NCBI GenBank assembly: GCA_902651635.1
Contig: CACRSC010000012.1
Coordinates: 62,001 to 126,000 of the forward strand
Direction: 5' to 3'
DNA length: 64,000 bases
From: Mastigamoeba balamuthi
Lineage: Eukaryota; Evosea; Mastigamoebida; Mastigamoebidae
The stretch's first letter is position 1, and every line of letters starts with the position of its first letter. The notes beneath the pieces were generated by a model that worked only from the letters and a program-made list of their open reading frames with translations, made no database searches and had not been told where the DNA came from. This document shows, piece after piece, positions 31,150-42,600 of this stretch. The translations under genes were made by a program, and so were the position numbers.

Positions 31150-34100
31150 ATGGCGGGGTCTGCCGGCGACCCTGTCGACCTCAAGATCTCTCATGCAGGA
31201 GAGCTGCGCCACGTGGCTCTCCCCGCCCTCTCGTTTGAAGCCTTGCAGGACGCTGCTGAGAGCCGGTTCCACCTGCGCCCCTCCAAGTTCCAGGCACTGC
31301 CCCTCTGCCCACCCCCCCCAGCGGCTGCTGCCCTCGCGACACGTCAACGGCGCCTGACCCGCGCGCAGTTCTTGGACGAGGAGGGCGACGTCGTCACCCT
31401 CGACTCGACGTCGGAGCTCGCCTTTGCCGTCCGCTCGGCCCGTGCGCTCAACCGGGTGCCGAAGCTCTCGTTCCGCCCCGACGACGCTGTCGCCGCCGCC
31501 CCTCCCGTGGTGCCCGACCACATTCGCGCCCCTGCCCCTGTGAGCGCCGCGCGCGCTCCGCTGGCCCGAGGCGCCGAGCACGAGCGCCCGGCCCCTGTGG
31601 AGGAGCCCGCAGCGAAGCGGTCGAGGGTGCAGGAGTCGCAGCGCGGTACCGGCGAGGAGAAGAGAGAGCATCGCGACGAGGCTGAGCCCAGGGTCGCCCC
31701 GCAGGCGGCGGCGTCCCCGAGGGCGGTGCCTCCGCCGAGGCTGTCCCCGGTTCAGAGGGTGGTGGCGGTGTCCGAGGAGCAGGGCAGCGGCAGCGACGGG
31801 GACGACGTTCCAGAGACGCCATCCCGAGGCAGGGGCCGAGGACGCGGCAGGGGACGCGGCAGGGGCAGAAGCAGAGGCAGGGGTCTACCTGCTTCCGCCG
31901 TGGCCTCCGGCGAGAGCGACTCGGAGAGCAGCCAGTCGCCGAGCGCAGTCGCGGTGGCATCCAGAACGGGGTCCAGGGGCAGAGAGACCCCCGCGGTGTC
32001 CTCAGAGAGCGACTCCGAGGGCCAGGAGAGCCAGACACCCACTGCCGGAAGAGGAGGCAGGGGCAGTGGCAGGGGCAGGGGGAGAGGCAGAGGGCACCCT
32101 GCGTCCCCAGAAGAGAGCGGGCCAGTTGCCATTGCGACTCCGGGAAGAGGAAGAGGATCACGAGGGGGCAGAGGAAGAGGACGGGGCGCTGCTACACCGG
32201 CCGACTCGGCGATTGCAACGCCGTCCAGAGGAAGGGGCCGGGGCCGGGGCGCAGGCAGGGCATCGGCAGGCAGCCGAAACCCCTCGGTCGACTCGAGTTC
32301 GTCTGACAGCGACGAGCCTGGGAGAATCCGGGCCAGTGCGCGGAAAGCAGCAGAGAAGAGCGAGTCCCCTGCAACGCCGACGACTTCCGGAAGGGGCAGG
32401 GGCAGGGGCAGAGGCCGGGGTAGAGGTCGCTCTGCGCACGTAGTGCAGGAACAGGAGCCAGAGGAGGACGAGGCCTCTGAGGCCTCTGAGACTTCGAAGC
32501 CCACTGTGGCCCACAAGCCGTTGCCGAAGGCAAACGCAAGTGATTCGGAGATATCGCCGGAACGAGTCTGCTCCAGCGACTCCAGCGACTCACCGTCGAC
32601 TAGACCGAAGAACATGCCGAAGACTCCGAAGAGAAAGGCGGTATCTCCAAGCGAAGTTGAGACTCCGAGACGCAAGAGAGCCGCGTCCTCTGCGCCCGCT
32701 GACTCTACTGTGACGCCGAAGCGAGGCAGACCTTCGAAGGACAAGAACCAGGCTCCAAACGAGGACAAGACTGCGCAAGAGTCCGCGTCGGACTCTGCAA
32801 CAGTGAAACCCAGGAGGACGAGGTCCTCGTCAGTAGCACCAGAGCTCGAGGAAGGTGAAGTCGAACTGGGATCTAAACGCAAGAGCGTCTCTGCTGCAAA
32901 GACCCCGTCGAGGAAGCGGACGAGCGCGAAGAAGGTAGAGGAGCAGGAAGAACCCCCTGCACCCGTGGAGACTCCCCAGAAGCCAACCCCCAGGAAGCGG
33001 AAACGGGCCGAGCACATACTACAGCAGGAGGCCGATATCGTCTCTGCGAGGCAAACTGCATCCGAGGAAGCCGCACAGTCAAAGAATGCCGAGCAGGAAG
33101 AGATGACAATCGTCATCCCTGAAGCAGCCTCCGCCGAAGGCGAGGAGCCAGCCCGTGGCTCGCGGAGTGTTGGTGAGCGTTGTGCTTCGAAGGTCGCAAT
33201 TCTCGAGAGCGGACCACCTCCGAGGCAAGAGACGTCCCTGATCGTGGAGGACGAGTCCACAGGCGCATCGTGGGACTGGTACTCGGCGATGTATGCGCTG
33301 TGCCTGGGATCGCAGAAGAGAACGGGGGCCAACAGCCCGCTGCGAGGAACCCCGAGGGCCGTGATGGCGACGATCGCCAAGTACTCGCACCCGCACGACA
33401 TCGTCTTCCGCACGAGCCAGAACGCTATCTGCTGCGTTGACCTGTTCGGGGGCCCGGAGAAGAGGGTACGCTTCGGATTCAACTCCAAGTGCGTCCCCGT
33501 CGCCGCGTGGGACTCGAACCACATCGTGGTCTTCTCGCCGAGAGCCCTGCGCCTTGTCTGCCACAGAGACGGTAGTAACGTCGCCTCTGGTGCGCTGGAA
33601 GAGGTCTCTGGGTGGCCGCCTGTTGTGGTCGCCTCGCCGCCCCACATCTACACGGTCTCCGCCGGCTCTGTGATCCGCATGACATACGCGGGCAACACTC
33701 GCTTCGTCAAGAGGGCGTACCAGGCGGATACTATCGAGTCGTCCCCTCTGGCTCTCGCACAAGACGGGATGCTGACGTTCGGCGCCATCGACGGGTCGCT
33801 CCGTCTCCTCGATTGCGAGACAGGGGCTGTCAGCGCAGTCTCTCCCGGCGTTTCTGCCTTGTTCGTGGTATCTGTGGGACGGGGCCTGGTCGTCGCGTGG
33901 ACTTCACGCCGCACGCTGGAGTTGTGGGACGTGTTGGGCCGGAAGATGGTTGGCAGCCCGCTGGGCCTGCCCTGTGACTGCGACGTTGCCGCGGGACACG
34001 GGACGCCAGACGAGCACAACCACTGCCGCGGAATGGTTTCGCTGAGCTCCGACGGCGTCCCCGTCGTCGCGACGTGGTGCCAGTGCGGCAAGGCGGCTGT

Positions 34101-34383
34101 CATCAACGTCGAGAAACGTTTGATGGCGCTGGACCTCTCGGTCGCTCACGGCACGTGCCAGCAGCTCGTGGCGGTGCCGGGGGCTCCGTCGCTGGTTGTG
34201 GCCCTTTACGGTGTCGACAGCCCGCATACTGGAACAGCCGTGTCGGTTGCCGACTGGAGGAGTGGAGTCGTCGCCCCGTTGCTAGACGAGCCCGGTGCCT
34301 CGATTAAGGACGTTCTACCACTCTGCTTCCCGTCGTGCGCTTCTCCTGATCTCTCGCTTTGCCACGCCAATCGACTTCACTAA
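31150..34383 (+). CDS. PB1-domain protein with RG/AT-hook repeats and C-terminal beta-propeller
   Basis: Exons 31150-31293 and 31369-34383 give 1052 residues. Splicing out an in-frame 75-base intron (GC donor GCACTG at 31294) yields a PB1-like domain: VDLKISHAGELRHVALP, then SKFQFLDEEGDVVTLDSTSEL. Residues about 140-500 hold repeated Arg-Gly blocks (RGRGRGRGRGR) between Ser/Thr-Pro segments, and later a single AT-hook core (PKRGRPSKDK). A Lys/Ser/Thr-rich linker follows, and the last 370 residues form a WD-like beta-propeller (TFGAIDGSLRLLDCETGAV, SRRTLELWDVLG). PB1 domains mediate protein pairing, RG blocks bind RNA or DNA, and propellers are docking platforms, so a nuclear scaffold is inferred. 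No known protein with this order comes to mind. Confidence 0.75.
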   Translation: MAGSAGDPVDLKISHAGELRHVALPALSFEALQDAAESRFHLRPSKFQALPLCPPPPAAAALATRQRRLTRAQFLDEEGDVVTLDSTSELAFAVRSARALNRVPKLSFRPDDAVAAAPPVVPDHIRAPAPVSAARAPLARGAEHERPAPVEEPAAKRSRVQESQRGTGEEKREHRDEAEPRVAPQAAASPRAVPPPRLSPVQRVVAVSEEQGSGSDGDDVPETPSRGRGRGRGRGRGRGRSRGRGLPASAVASGESDSESSQSPSAVAVASRTGSRGRETPAVSSESDSEGQESQTPTAGRGGRGSGRGRGRGRGHPASPEESGPVAIATPGRGRGSRGGRGRGRGAATPADSAIATPSRGRGRGRGAGRASAGSRNPSVDSSSSDSDEPGRIRASARKAAEKSESPATPTTSGRGRGRGRGRGRGRSAHVVQEQEPEEDEASEASETSKPTVAHKPLPKANASDSEISPERVCSSDSSDSPSTRPKNMPKTPKRKAVSPSEVETPRRKRAASSAPADSTVTPKRGRPSKDKNQAPNEDKTAQESASDSATVKPRRTRSSSVAPELEEGEVELGSKRKSVSAAKTPSRKRTSAKKVEEQEEPPAPVETPQKPTPRKRKRAEHILQQEADIVSARQTASEEAAQSKNAEQEEMTIVIPEAASAEGEEPARGSRSVGERCASKVAILESGPPPRQETSLIVEDESTGASWDWYSAMYALCLGSQKRTGANSPLRGTPRAVMATIAKYSHPHDIVFRTSQNAICCVDLFGGPEKRVRFGFNSKCVPVAAWDSNHIVVFSPRALRLVCHRDGSNVASGALEEVSGWPPVVVASPPHIYTVSAGSVIRMTYAGNTRFVKRAYQADTIESSPLALAQDGMLTFGAIDGSLRLLDCETGAVSAVSPGVSALFVVSVGRGLVVAWTSRRTLELWDVLGRKMVGSPLGLPCDCDVAAGHGTPDEHNHCRGMVSLSSDGVPVVATWCQCGKAAVINVEKRLMALDLSVAHGTCQQLVAVPGAPSLVVALYGVDSPHTGTAVSVADWRSGVVAPLLDEPGASIKDVLPLCFPSCASPDLSLCHANRLH

Positions 34384-34634
34384 ACGTGTTCCAAGGTCGT
34401 GCGATATTCGGAGCTTGTGAACGGAAGCTGGTGACCGAAACGACCGCCTTGGCCATTTACAGCACAATCGGGTTTTCATCTTGTGATGGTTTCTCTTGCT
34501 TCCGTGGGGTCTTCCTCAGAGAACGTCGGCGATTACGCCAGCCGCTCCGTCCACTGTTGTTGCCCTCATAATTTTGGAGGAAAAACCTGTTCGCCAGCAG
34601 CCATAAATACCTCCTCAGCTTGTGGTCACCACGC

Positions 34635-35251
34635 ATGGCGGCGGAGCATGTCGAGCGACTGAAGCTTCTCCTCAACGAGCTGCTCTGGGAGGCGGGCCGC
34701 GCGAGCGACGACGCTGTCGCCCGGGTGACCGCGAGCCTCGAGTCGGCCGTCCAGACCCTTCGTGCCGACCCGAGTCTCCAGCAGAAGGCCGCCCCACCGA
34801 GGAAACTCCGCGAGCGCTCGCGCTCTGTAGGCGAGGGCCAGATGGTGGCGGCAGACGGCTCGCAGGGCCCCTCGTCGTTGTCGCGAGAGAGCACCAGGCG
34901 GTGAGGACGCCCCCTCCCCGTCCCCTGCGCACGCGAATTCCTCAGCATTGTGTGGGCCTGCTGCACAGAATGCCACCATTCCTGGCACCGCTCGAGATCG
35001 CCCCTGCGTACAAGTGTGCCGCCCCGACGCTTGGAGCGCCCCCGTCGCCTACGTGGAAGGGGAACCCCATATTCATGAGCACAGTGCAGCTGGGGTCGCC
35101 GCCGCCTGCGCGCTGTGACGCACGCGACTCGATCAAGCTGCCAAGCGACCAGCCCGTGGGCACAGCGCTCAAGGGAATGGACATGTCGCACGCCTTCGAG
35201 AAGGTGGGGCTGGACTGCACGTTCAGGGTCGTGAAGAACAGGGCCAAGTAG
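34635..35251 (+). CDS. Hypothetical protein, two exons, no recognised domain
   Basis: Exons 34635-34900 and 34969-35251 give 182 residues; the junction is in phase (GTGAGG...CACAG). The N terminus (EHVERLKLLLNELLWEAG) looks like an amphipathic helix, the middle is Arg/Ser-rich, and the C-terminal 90 residues are compact and Pro-rich (PTWKGNPIFMSTVQLG, DMSHAFEKVGLDCTFRVVKN). I do not recognise the family. It follows the PB1 gene on the same strand with 251 bases between. Confidence 0.55.
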
Positions 35252-35729
35252 CGGGGGAGGCGTGAGGAGACCCGTGTCGTCCGTTTGTGTTGTGGCGACT
35301 GGTTTTGTAAAATGCTGTACTCTTTCGACGGGTCGATCGAAGCGACCGTTTTCAAAACAAGGGCGAGACGTGCCACTGATGGGCTGTTGCATTTTCTTTG
35401 CCAGACTGCCCACTCCCGTACACACCGCCCCCTTCAACTTCTGTGCCTGGGGCTTCAACTTTCAGTTTTCTCCCGATTGCATTCTCACTGATTCTACGAG
35501 GGGCATAGCTGATAACCGAGCGTGTTGACCACGATCGCGCCGGCTACGCCGGTTGAGTAGAACTGCCTCCGATACCCGCAACTATCCCGAGATATCGGCC
35601 CCCCGGCAGAATCCGCGGTGCCCAAAAATAGGACTTCCCGGAAACAGCCCACCCGGCGCCCCACCGAGAGCCGGAAGACCCGGACCCCCTCCGAGATCCG
35701 CCCGGCCCGGCATCCCGACGGCCGACCGC
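35252..35729. other. Intergenic upstream of 35730 gene
   Basis: No gene is seen. GATATC lies at 35591-35596, about 135 bases before the next ATG. A partial inverted repeat (GCCGG-CTAC-GCCGG) lies near 35538. Confidence 0.45.
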
Positions 35730-36556
35730 ATGGAAAACCTGCAGGCCCTCCTGGCGCGGCTCTCCGAGGCCTCGCTCGACGCCCCTGCCGACGACCGCGC
35801 CCTCGTGGCCGCCGCGGCCGCGCTGGCCATCCGCGCCCTCTCCGGCGACCCCAGCGCCCGCGAGTCCCTCAAGACAGCCCTCTCCCTCGCGCCGCCCCAG
35901 CCTCCGGCCCCCATGTACGCGCACGCCCCCCCCTCTTATTCTTTTTCCCTCGGGGCTCTGCGCTGTTCCGGTTTTCCCGACGGGTTTCCGGCGATTCCGC
36001 GCAGACTGCACGTCCTGCCCAACGTGCTGCCGCCGATCGCGGGGGCCGTGGCGTCGCTGGGGTCGCCGCCGAGGTCCGGGGTGGGGTCGCCTGCGGCGTC
36101 GACGCCGCGCGAGCGGTCGCTGTCGATGCAGTCCGCGGGGCCGCCAGCAGCCGTGGTGGCACCGCGGGCGCTGATGAAGGCGCTCAGCGACCTCGACGGC
36201 CGCGCGGTGCTCCGCTCCTACGAGGGCAGCGGAGGCGGGGCGGCAGCGTCGACTGCGGGGAGTCGCTGTCGGGGTCGTGCGCCGAGGGCAGCGCGACGGG
36301 GTCGTCGTCGTCGTGCGAGTCGCCGTCGCCGAGGCGCGGGTCGGGCACGCGGACGGCGAGCTCGAAGGAGGCGACGCCGTCGCTGGGGCGCAGGGCCTAC
36401 GCGTCGCGCAGGTCGTCGAGCGACCTCAGCACAGACGTCAGCGAGAAGGCCGGGCTGGTGCTCCCGCTGCTGCCGGCGCCCCCGCGGTTCCTCGCGCCGC
36501 TGCACCTGACGCCACGACAGCTGGCCCAGGGGCAGCAGCAGCCGGGGCACCTGTGA
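35730..36556 (+). CDS. Hypothetical Ser/Pro-rich protein
   Basis: Exons 35730-35914, 36005-36206 and 36263-36556 give 226 residues. The first exon encodes an Ala-rich helical segment (MENLQALLARLSEASLDAPADDR), reminiscent of a short dimerisation helix; the rest is low-complexity, rich in Ser, Pro, Gly and Arg (SSSCESPSPRRGSGT). The 90-base first intron has a GTACGC donor. The second junction was chosen because it is the only GT-AG pair that joins the two frames in phase; it is less certain. Family unknown. Confidence 0.5.
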
Positions 36557-36693
36557 GGCGGCAACACACACGCAGAGAGCGCCCGTGTAGTCAGACGGAC
36601 ACAAATACGTAGTTTTTGACTGTAGAGCGACCCGACCCAGTGCTTTCTTACGCCGTGGTGTTATCCTTCGTAAGCAGTTCTTCCGCTGCAGAG

Positions 36694-37101
36694 ATGGACA
36701 AGGGCCAGGCGCTCAGCGCGGTGCTGTTGATCATCCTCGCGCTCCTCCTGCCGCCCGCGGGTTCTCCTCCCCCTTGGGGGCACCCTGTTCCTCGGCCGCT
36801 CTGACGGCTCCCCCCTGTGCCAGCTGTGGCGGTCGTCAAGGGCTTTGGGTGGCACTTGGTCCTGAACATCGTCCTCTGGATCCTCATCTGGCTTCCCGGT
36901 ACTCCTGCGTCTCCTGCAGTACGCTCAGCAGCCCTCACGCCCGACACAGCCACGATACACGCGATCTACCTGATTGTCGTCGACCCCCGCTTCGGATTCA
37001 CGGTGGCCCAGCCCCCAGCCACGGACGGCACTGCAAGCCGCGCGGAGCAGGCACAGCCCCAGTCCTCCGGGCCCTCTGCCCCGCAGGCACCCGGAAACTG
37101 A
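36694..37101 (+). CDS. PMP3: PMP3/UPF0057 proteolipid membrane protein
   Basis: Exons 36694-36760, 36824-36898 and 36950-37101 give 97 residues. Splicing recreates the whole family pattern: LLIILALLLPP, then AVAVVKGFGWHLVLNIVLWILIWLPG, then HAIYLIVV. Members are about 50-residue two-helix proteins of the plasma membrane that affect membrane potential and salt tolerance in fungi and plants. Here a hydrophilic tail of some 40 residues (Gln/Pro/Ala-rich) follows the second helix. Introns fall between and within the helices (63 and 51 bases). Confidence 0.88.
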
Positions 37102-37208
37102 ACCCGGCAGACTGGTGAGTCAGCCGTTTCGAGAGTGAGACAGCATTGGGATGGAACCACAAAGACTCAGTCCTGTTGCCATTCGATAATCGCATTCTCC
37201 CACCCGTA

Positions 37209-39441
37209 TCACTCGAAGCTGTTCTCACAGTACGAGAGCACAACCTCAGTCGCAATCGCATAAGATACCGACGCAATCTGGGACGATACCACCGAGACAT
37301 TTCTGGCAACAGAGTCGGCGGACTCGAGAGGTGGAATCGGCAGCTGATCTGTGCACATCGAGGTCAACGAAAGATGCGCAGGCGAATGAAGGACCACCTT
37401 CGGGGACTGCTGGTACGGGGAGCCCATTTCACTGGACAGGCTGTCCAACATTGTGAGGGATGGCGGTGGCAGTGGGGCCGCTTGACCACCTGGCGACTCG
37501 ATCTGACTTATGCAATCGGAGCTCGAGAACACCGTTGGTAGCTGGTGCATCGCACACACACTCGTCTCTTGTTGGCCTGTACCGTCTCCTGCTGGGACTT
37601 GAGCAACCTGTGGTGCCTGTGCAGCCTGGTCCACCGAAGCCTTTGTCCTGATTTTTCTGTTCATTCGCGCAACCAGAAGTGCGACAAGGATGACCCAGGC
37701 GACAAACGCCACACAAGCAAGGGGAACAACAACGGTCATGGCAACACTCGGATGATGGAGCGAGTTCCCGGTATTCTGGCAAGCGCGCAGCGATTTGCAA
37801 TCTGAGATAGCTCGCCGTTAGTCGGGCGGTGAAGGCCGAATTTGCGTCATGCGTACCGGGGTCGTTCGCGACGCAGCCGCAATCGCAGCCATCGCCCCCT
37901 CCATAAGCTGAAACCTCGCATGCCCATGACTGTGGGACTGCACGACATGCTCCTTGAATGCACATTGTCGCATTTGGGCAGTCGTTAGGAGCAGCCGCAA
38001 TGCGGCAGTCGGGATCGAAAACCTGCCTCTCCTGGCACAGGCAGTTACACGTAACTCCATCGCCATACATCTGTGGTGGGCACTGCGAGCTCCACGCTGG
38101 GACACACTCGCCCGAGTCGGAGCAGTAGCCCACGCCTGGGCAATTGAGCGACCGCGGGAGCCATAACCCTGCATCTGTGCTGTCACGGCAGTCTGGGTCA
38201 AGGACACCTCCACAGCCACACTGGCAGCCATCACCGGACCCGAACGACCTCAGATCGCACAGTCCTGAATCCCAGCGAGGGACTGTCGACAGGCCGTGAG
38301 CTGATTGAGCTTGTTGAGATGCCTCACCAACGCAGAGCCCCTCGGCGCTGCAAACGCTCTGCGGCTCGGTGCAAGAAGGCGAGAGTGGACCAGCTACAGA
38401 AGCAGAGCAGTCCGGGTCCCATTCGCCGCACATGCAATCGCAGGTGCGTCCGTCCCTATACATGGACTTGCTGCACGACCACCCCGAGGGAACGCCTATC
38501 GCGGACGCTTTGTTAGGGCCGGGTGATTCGTGGGAGAGACAGAAGGGGCGCACACCATCCATGGGCGATCCCGTGGCGCGTATCAGAACGGCAGTGGCGT
38601 TGTCCGTCACCCAGTCGGCCGCGTGCCTCGTCCAGTTGCCACCGGGTTCTCTCCAGAACGAGAGGCGAGTTTTTCTGAGGCCTCCGGCAGCGAGGTACGA
38701 CAGGCGTGAGTGCGAACAGACGCTGGCCAGTCTGACGCCCACGAACAGCCTCGGGCGGAGGGCGACGATGGGCGACCCGAGCGGTGCGGAGAAGAGCGCG
38801 GCAGTGCCAGAGACGAGGCTGGCGTTGGCCACCTTGTGCAAGGGGCTGGAATGCGGGCGCCCTCCGTCATCCTCGTAGGCCACGACGTCGACGACGAGGG
38901 CGCGTCTTTCCCGAGCAACAACACCGAAGCAGACCTATTTACGGCAGTGAATATTCCCGGGGAATCGAACGCCCAAGGGCGAGAATTCAGAGCGGCACCC
39001 TCTGGTAATTCCAGGGCACCCGCGGGGGCGTGAACAACTGGACCACCTCCACTGCGCTGGAGACCGACTCCGGGTCTGCGCCTCAACGTGAGCGAGAACG
39101 CACGCTGCGGAAACAGGACACAGGGAAGGCACCGCTACGGGATTTTCACATTTTGGTTTGTTGGGCCACACAATTCAACGGCAACCCTCCCCCCCCCGGG
39201 ATGCAACCTCCAGCACACACGGCCATGGCACCGACTCACCGCCACACGTGGATGCCACGATGGGTGCTGGCATCTCGATGAGGTCCTTGGGTCCAGCGGC
39301 CGTGTCGTAGGCTTCGCCATCGGCACACCAGTGGTCGACCTCCAGGCCCAGCCCTACGCCAGCGACGCAGCACAGCAGAGAAGCTAGTGCTGCAACGCTC
39401 GAGAAGCCAGGAAGCGGTGCCACAGTGGCCCGTGAGTGCAT
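37209..39441 (-). CDS. Type I surface protein with four Cys-rich DPDC repeats
   Basis: Exons 39441-39240, 39075-38999, 38934-37857 and 37801-37209 give about 649 residues. It has a signal peptide (VAALASLLCCVAGVGLG), a beta-rich ectodomain (VVQLFTPPRVPWNYQRVCFGVV, ALVVDVVAYEDDGG), then four repeats built as C-x5-Y-x-dG-x-x-C-x-C-x-C-G...DPDC (MYRDGRTCDCMCGEWDPDC; YGDGVTCNCLCQ...DPDC; GGGDGCDCGC...DPDC). One membrane helix (VVVPLACVAFVAWVILVALLV) and a Ser/Pro-rich cytoplasmic tail of about 165 residues follow. Splicing at the GTACGC donor (37856) is needed to complete the last DPDC. Ligand unknown; a receptor or adhesin is likely. It lies directly downstream of a receptor cyclase on the same strand. 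The exon 2 acceptor (39076 or 39082) is ambiguous. Confidence 0.75.
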
Positions 39442-39602
39442 TGCTCCAGTGTTGTTCGGCTTGGTTTGTTACCACGTGGGAATCTTGCGCAGATATACAC
39501 GGGGAACGCCGTTTGACCTATCGGAACGTCACAGGTACCGTGAGAGATGCCGCTAGTCTTTGTTTCCTTCGGTTTCTTCCTCTGTGTGGCATTTCTATTC
39601 TG

Positions 39603-42600
39603 TCAGATACTCGTCGCGTCGAGGTTCCGCTGTATCGAGGTCCAGCTGACGTTGTTTGCCCCGCTGGGGGCGCTCTCCCGTGCCAGCTGCAGCTGCCGCG
39701 GCGACGGCGGCTTGCCCAGCAGAGCCGAGACGACTTTGCTGCTCTGCTGCTTGAGCGAGGCAGATGTTGTGTTGGCCACCCCTTCAATCGTCGAAGTCTT
39801 CTGCGGATACATCTGCTCCCGCTGAGGGGCCTCCTGCGGTGCCGGAGCCTGTGCGGGCGCCCCGGAGACGAGGTCGCTGTTCTGGGGCTCTGCCTGGTCG
39901 ATCGGAGGCAGCGACAGCTCCAGCTCTCTGTTTGTGCCGTTTTGCATCGCGTTGTCCGCAGGGCGGGATCTCCTCTGACGAGCTCTCGGGCGAGGCCCAG
40001 TTTACCAAATCGGTGTTGCTTGGGCGGTGCAGGTAGCAGACCATGTCGGGTTTCCCCTGGGTGGGCATGGGCCCTCGGCACTCGAACTTCCAGGAAGAGT
40101 TCTCGAACCACCTGTGGTACATCGCCTCGTTGACCTGCACGCATCCCGGAACCCCCGTGTGCTCCATGCGGGCGGCGATGTTCACGGTGTCGCCCCACAG
40201 GTCGTAGGCGATCTTGCGCGTCCCGATGATGCCGGCGATGACAGGCCCTGCGTTGATGCCGATCCTGATGCGTATCGTGTGCTTGGAGCTGCGGTTGTAC
40301 TCGTGCAGCGTTCCCAGCATGGCGATGGCGAACCTCATCATTCGCCTGCCGTGGTCTTCGCATCGGATGGGCACGCCGCTCACAACCATGTATGCCTGAA
40401 ACAGACAGCGCAGTGCCTTCAGAAGGGGAAAGCGTGGACCGGTCGACGCACGTCACCGATGGTTTTGATCTTCTCGACACTGAAGTTGTCCAGCTGCTCG
40501 TCCCACTGCGAGAACACGCCATTGAGCATCTCCACAATGCTCTCGGCGTCGAGTTTGGAGGACAACGTGGTGAACCCGACGATGTCAGCGAAGAGGACTG
40601 TTGCCTCCTCGAACTGGGACGCCATCAGCACGCTCGTGTCGTCCAGCTCAACGTCGTTGCCCGAAAGAGTGTTCAGGCGGTCGGCCACCTGCCTGGGGAA
40701 TATGTTCAACAGCAGCTTTTCTGCCTGTGTGTCCCGTCAGCCCGGTCTATGGTGTCGCAGTGGCTCACTCTGTTACGGTGTTTGATGATCTCCTTTTCGT
40801 GGTCCACGATTGCAGTGATGTCTCGAATGAAAAGTGCGGTGGTAACCTTTCCCTTCACAGCCGTCTTTCCAACTGAGACCAATGAACTGATGTGCTTCCC
40901 CTCTGTGTTTGAGGAACTCATCAGCCAACTTAATCAAAGGAGTGAAAGGCGTACCCTTCGTTCTGATGACCACCTCACTACTGATTCTCTTGCTCATGTT
41001 CTGTTCGCCGTTCTCTCTAGGGAAAGATGAGTGTCGCCTTCCATTACTCTAGAGTACCCAAAGATGTCGTTTAGCAACTTGGCGTTGGCTTCGAGATTGT
41101 TAGGGATGACCAGGGAGACATTCTGTCGAAGAACCTCGCTCGCTTTGAAACCAGTCAGGGTCTCAGCTGCTGGGTTAAATATTTCGATCGCCCTTGTCTG
41201 GTTGCACAGTATAACAACGTCCTCGCACGCGTCCACCAACGACTTAGTTATGCGCTCTTGCTCTTTGTCTGTGAGCTCTTCGATCTCTTCAGCACTCTTG
41301 CCCATCTCCAGGTAGTCGTGAATGGACTGCACAGAGTCAAGTACGTTGACGGGAAGGAACAACAGCATTTTAAAGACCCTTCATAGAAGTCAGCCGACTG
41401 GAGGTGAATCGATTGGCGTACTGCTCGATTTCGCTTCCAACAATAGAGACCATTTTTCGTACTACCAGGTAGAGCAAAAAGGTCACGGGAACGCAGACCC
41501 AAAACAGTGCGCTTATCAAGTTTCGGTTCCTGCTCTTTCAGTGAGAAAGAGACGTGTGGTGGTAACAAACCTCTGCTCTATCTTTTCTGTTGCCAGCTCC
41601 ATGAACGCGAGGTCCTCCTGCAGCCATGCATCCAGCACGTCCCTCACAGAATACGGCTTCCGGTAGATATCGTGGACTATAGCCAGCGGAACTTCTTCGG
41701 GGGTATCAATTCTGAAGAAAAGTCAGATTCCTGTCGAGGAAAGCGGCACGAGCACAATTGTGTGTAGATGCGCGACAGGATGTCGAGGTGGTCCACATAA
41801 GATCGCAGGAACAGTCCCAATCCCGTGCAGTCTGGTATCTCAAGCTCCGGCGGACATGGTCTCTCGTACCACAGCGCTTTCAGGTCTGGGTCAGACCGAA
41901 TATCTGATGAGACACCCATGGAGGAGCTCCCATACTTCAGGGCGCGATCATTTGTAATGAACCGGGTGAAGATGTCGCCGAATTTGGACACGAGTGTGCT
42001 CTGGTTCCACATAGTTGCATCCTCGACCATCAGCTCGTTAGACCACAACAGCATCTCGTTCACTGTGTTCTTGCGCGTGCCACCTGCGTTAATCGACAGA
42101 CCAGCATTGGAATTTGTCCTCGAGAAGTCAATTGCCAAGACAAACACGCCAGTGCACATGGCCATGGCGAAGAGAACCGTGAAACCGTAGAGAATGTTCA
42201 GCCTCGCCACGGATGTGAACCTTGATGTGGACGCCGTGCGCGTGTTTCCGAAGTCCATGTCCTCCTCGCTGTGGGAAGAGAGCCGCTCGTATGTATTTAT
42301 GACAGTCGATTTCGGTATGTCGAGGAACAGCCTCACAGCTGCCTTGCGCTCCCTCTGTATCTTACGGAGAACAGGCCAGAAAACCAACACCACAAAGGCA
42401 ATCGCCCCCACTATCGTGGCAGGATAGAACCCGTAGAGGTACGTTTGGATCTTCTCGGCCTGGCGGACAGACATTCTTGCATAGAGGTCACCGAGTGCTC
42501 GAAGCTGTGCGACAAACACGGTGGGCCCGTTCTCCATAACAAAGCGGAACTCGTGTGTTGTGCGCAGGTTCTTCACGCCGAGCTTTGCGATGCTCATGTT

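Noticed and set aside
31752-33647. 631-codon minus-strand open frame opposite the PB1 gene
   Set aside because: Mirror of a repetitive Arg/Gly/Ser coding region; no start context or homology.
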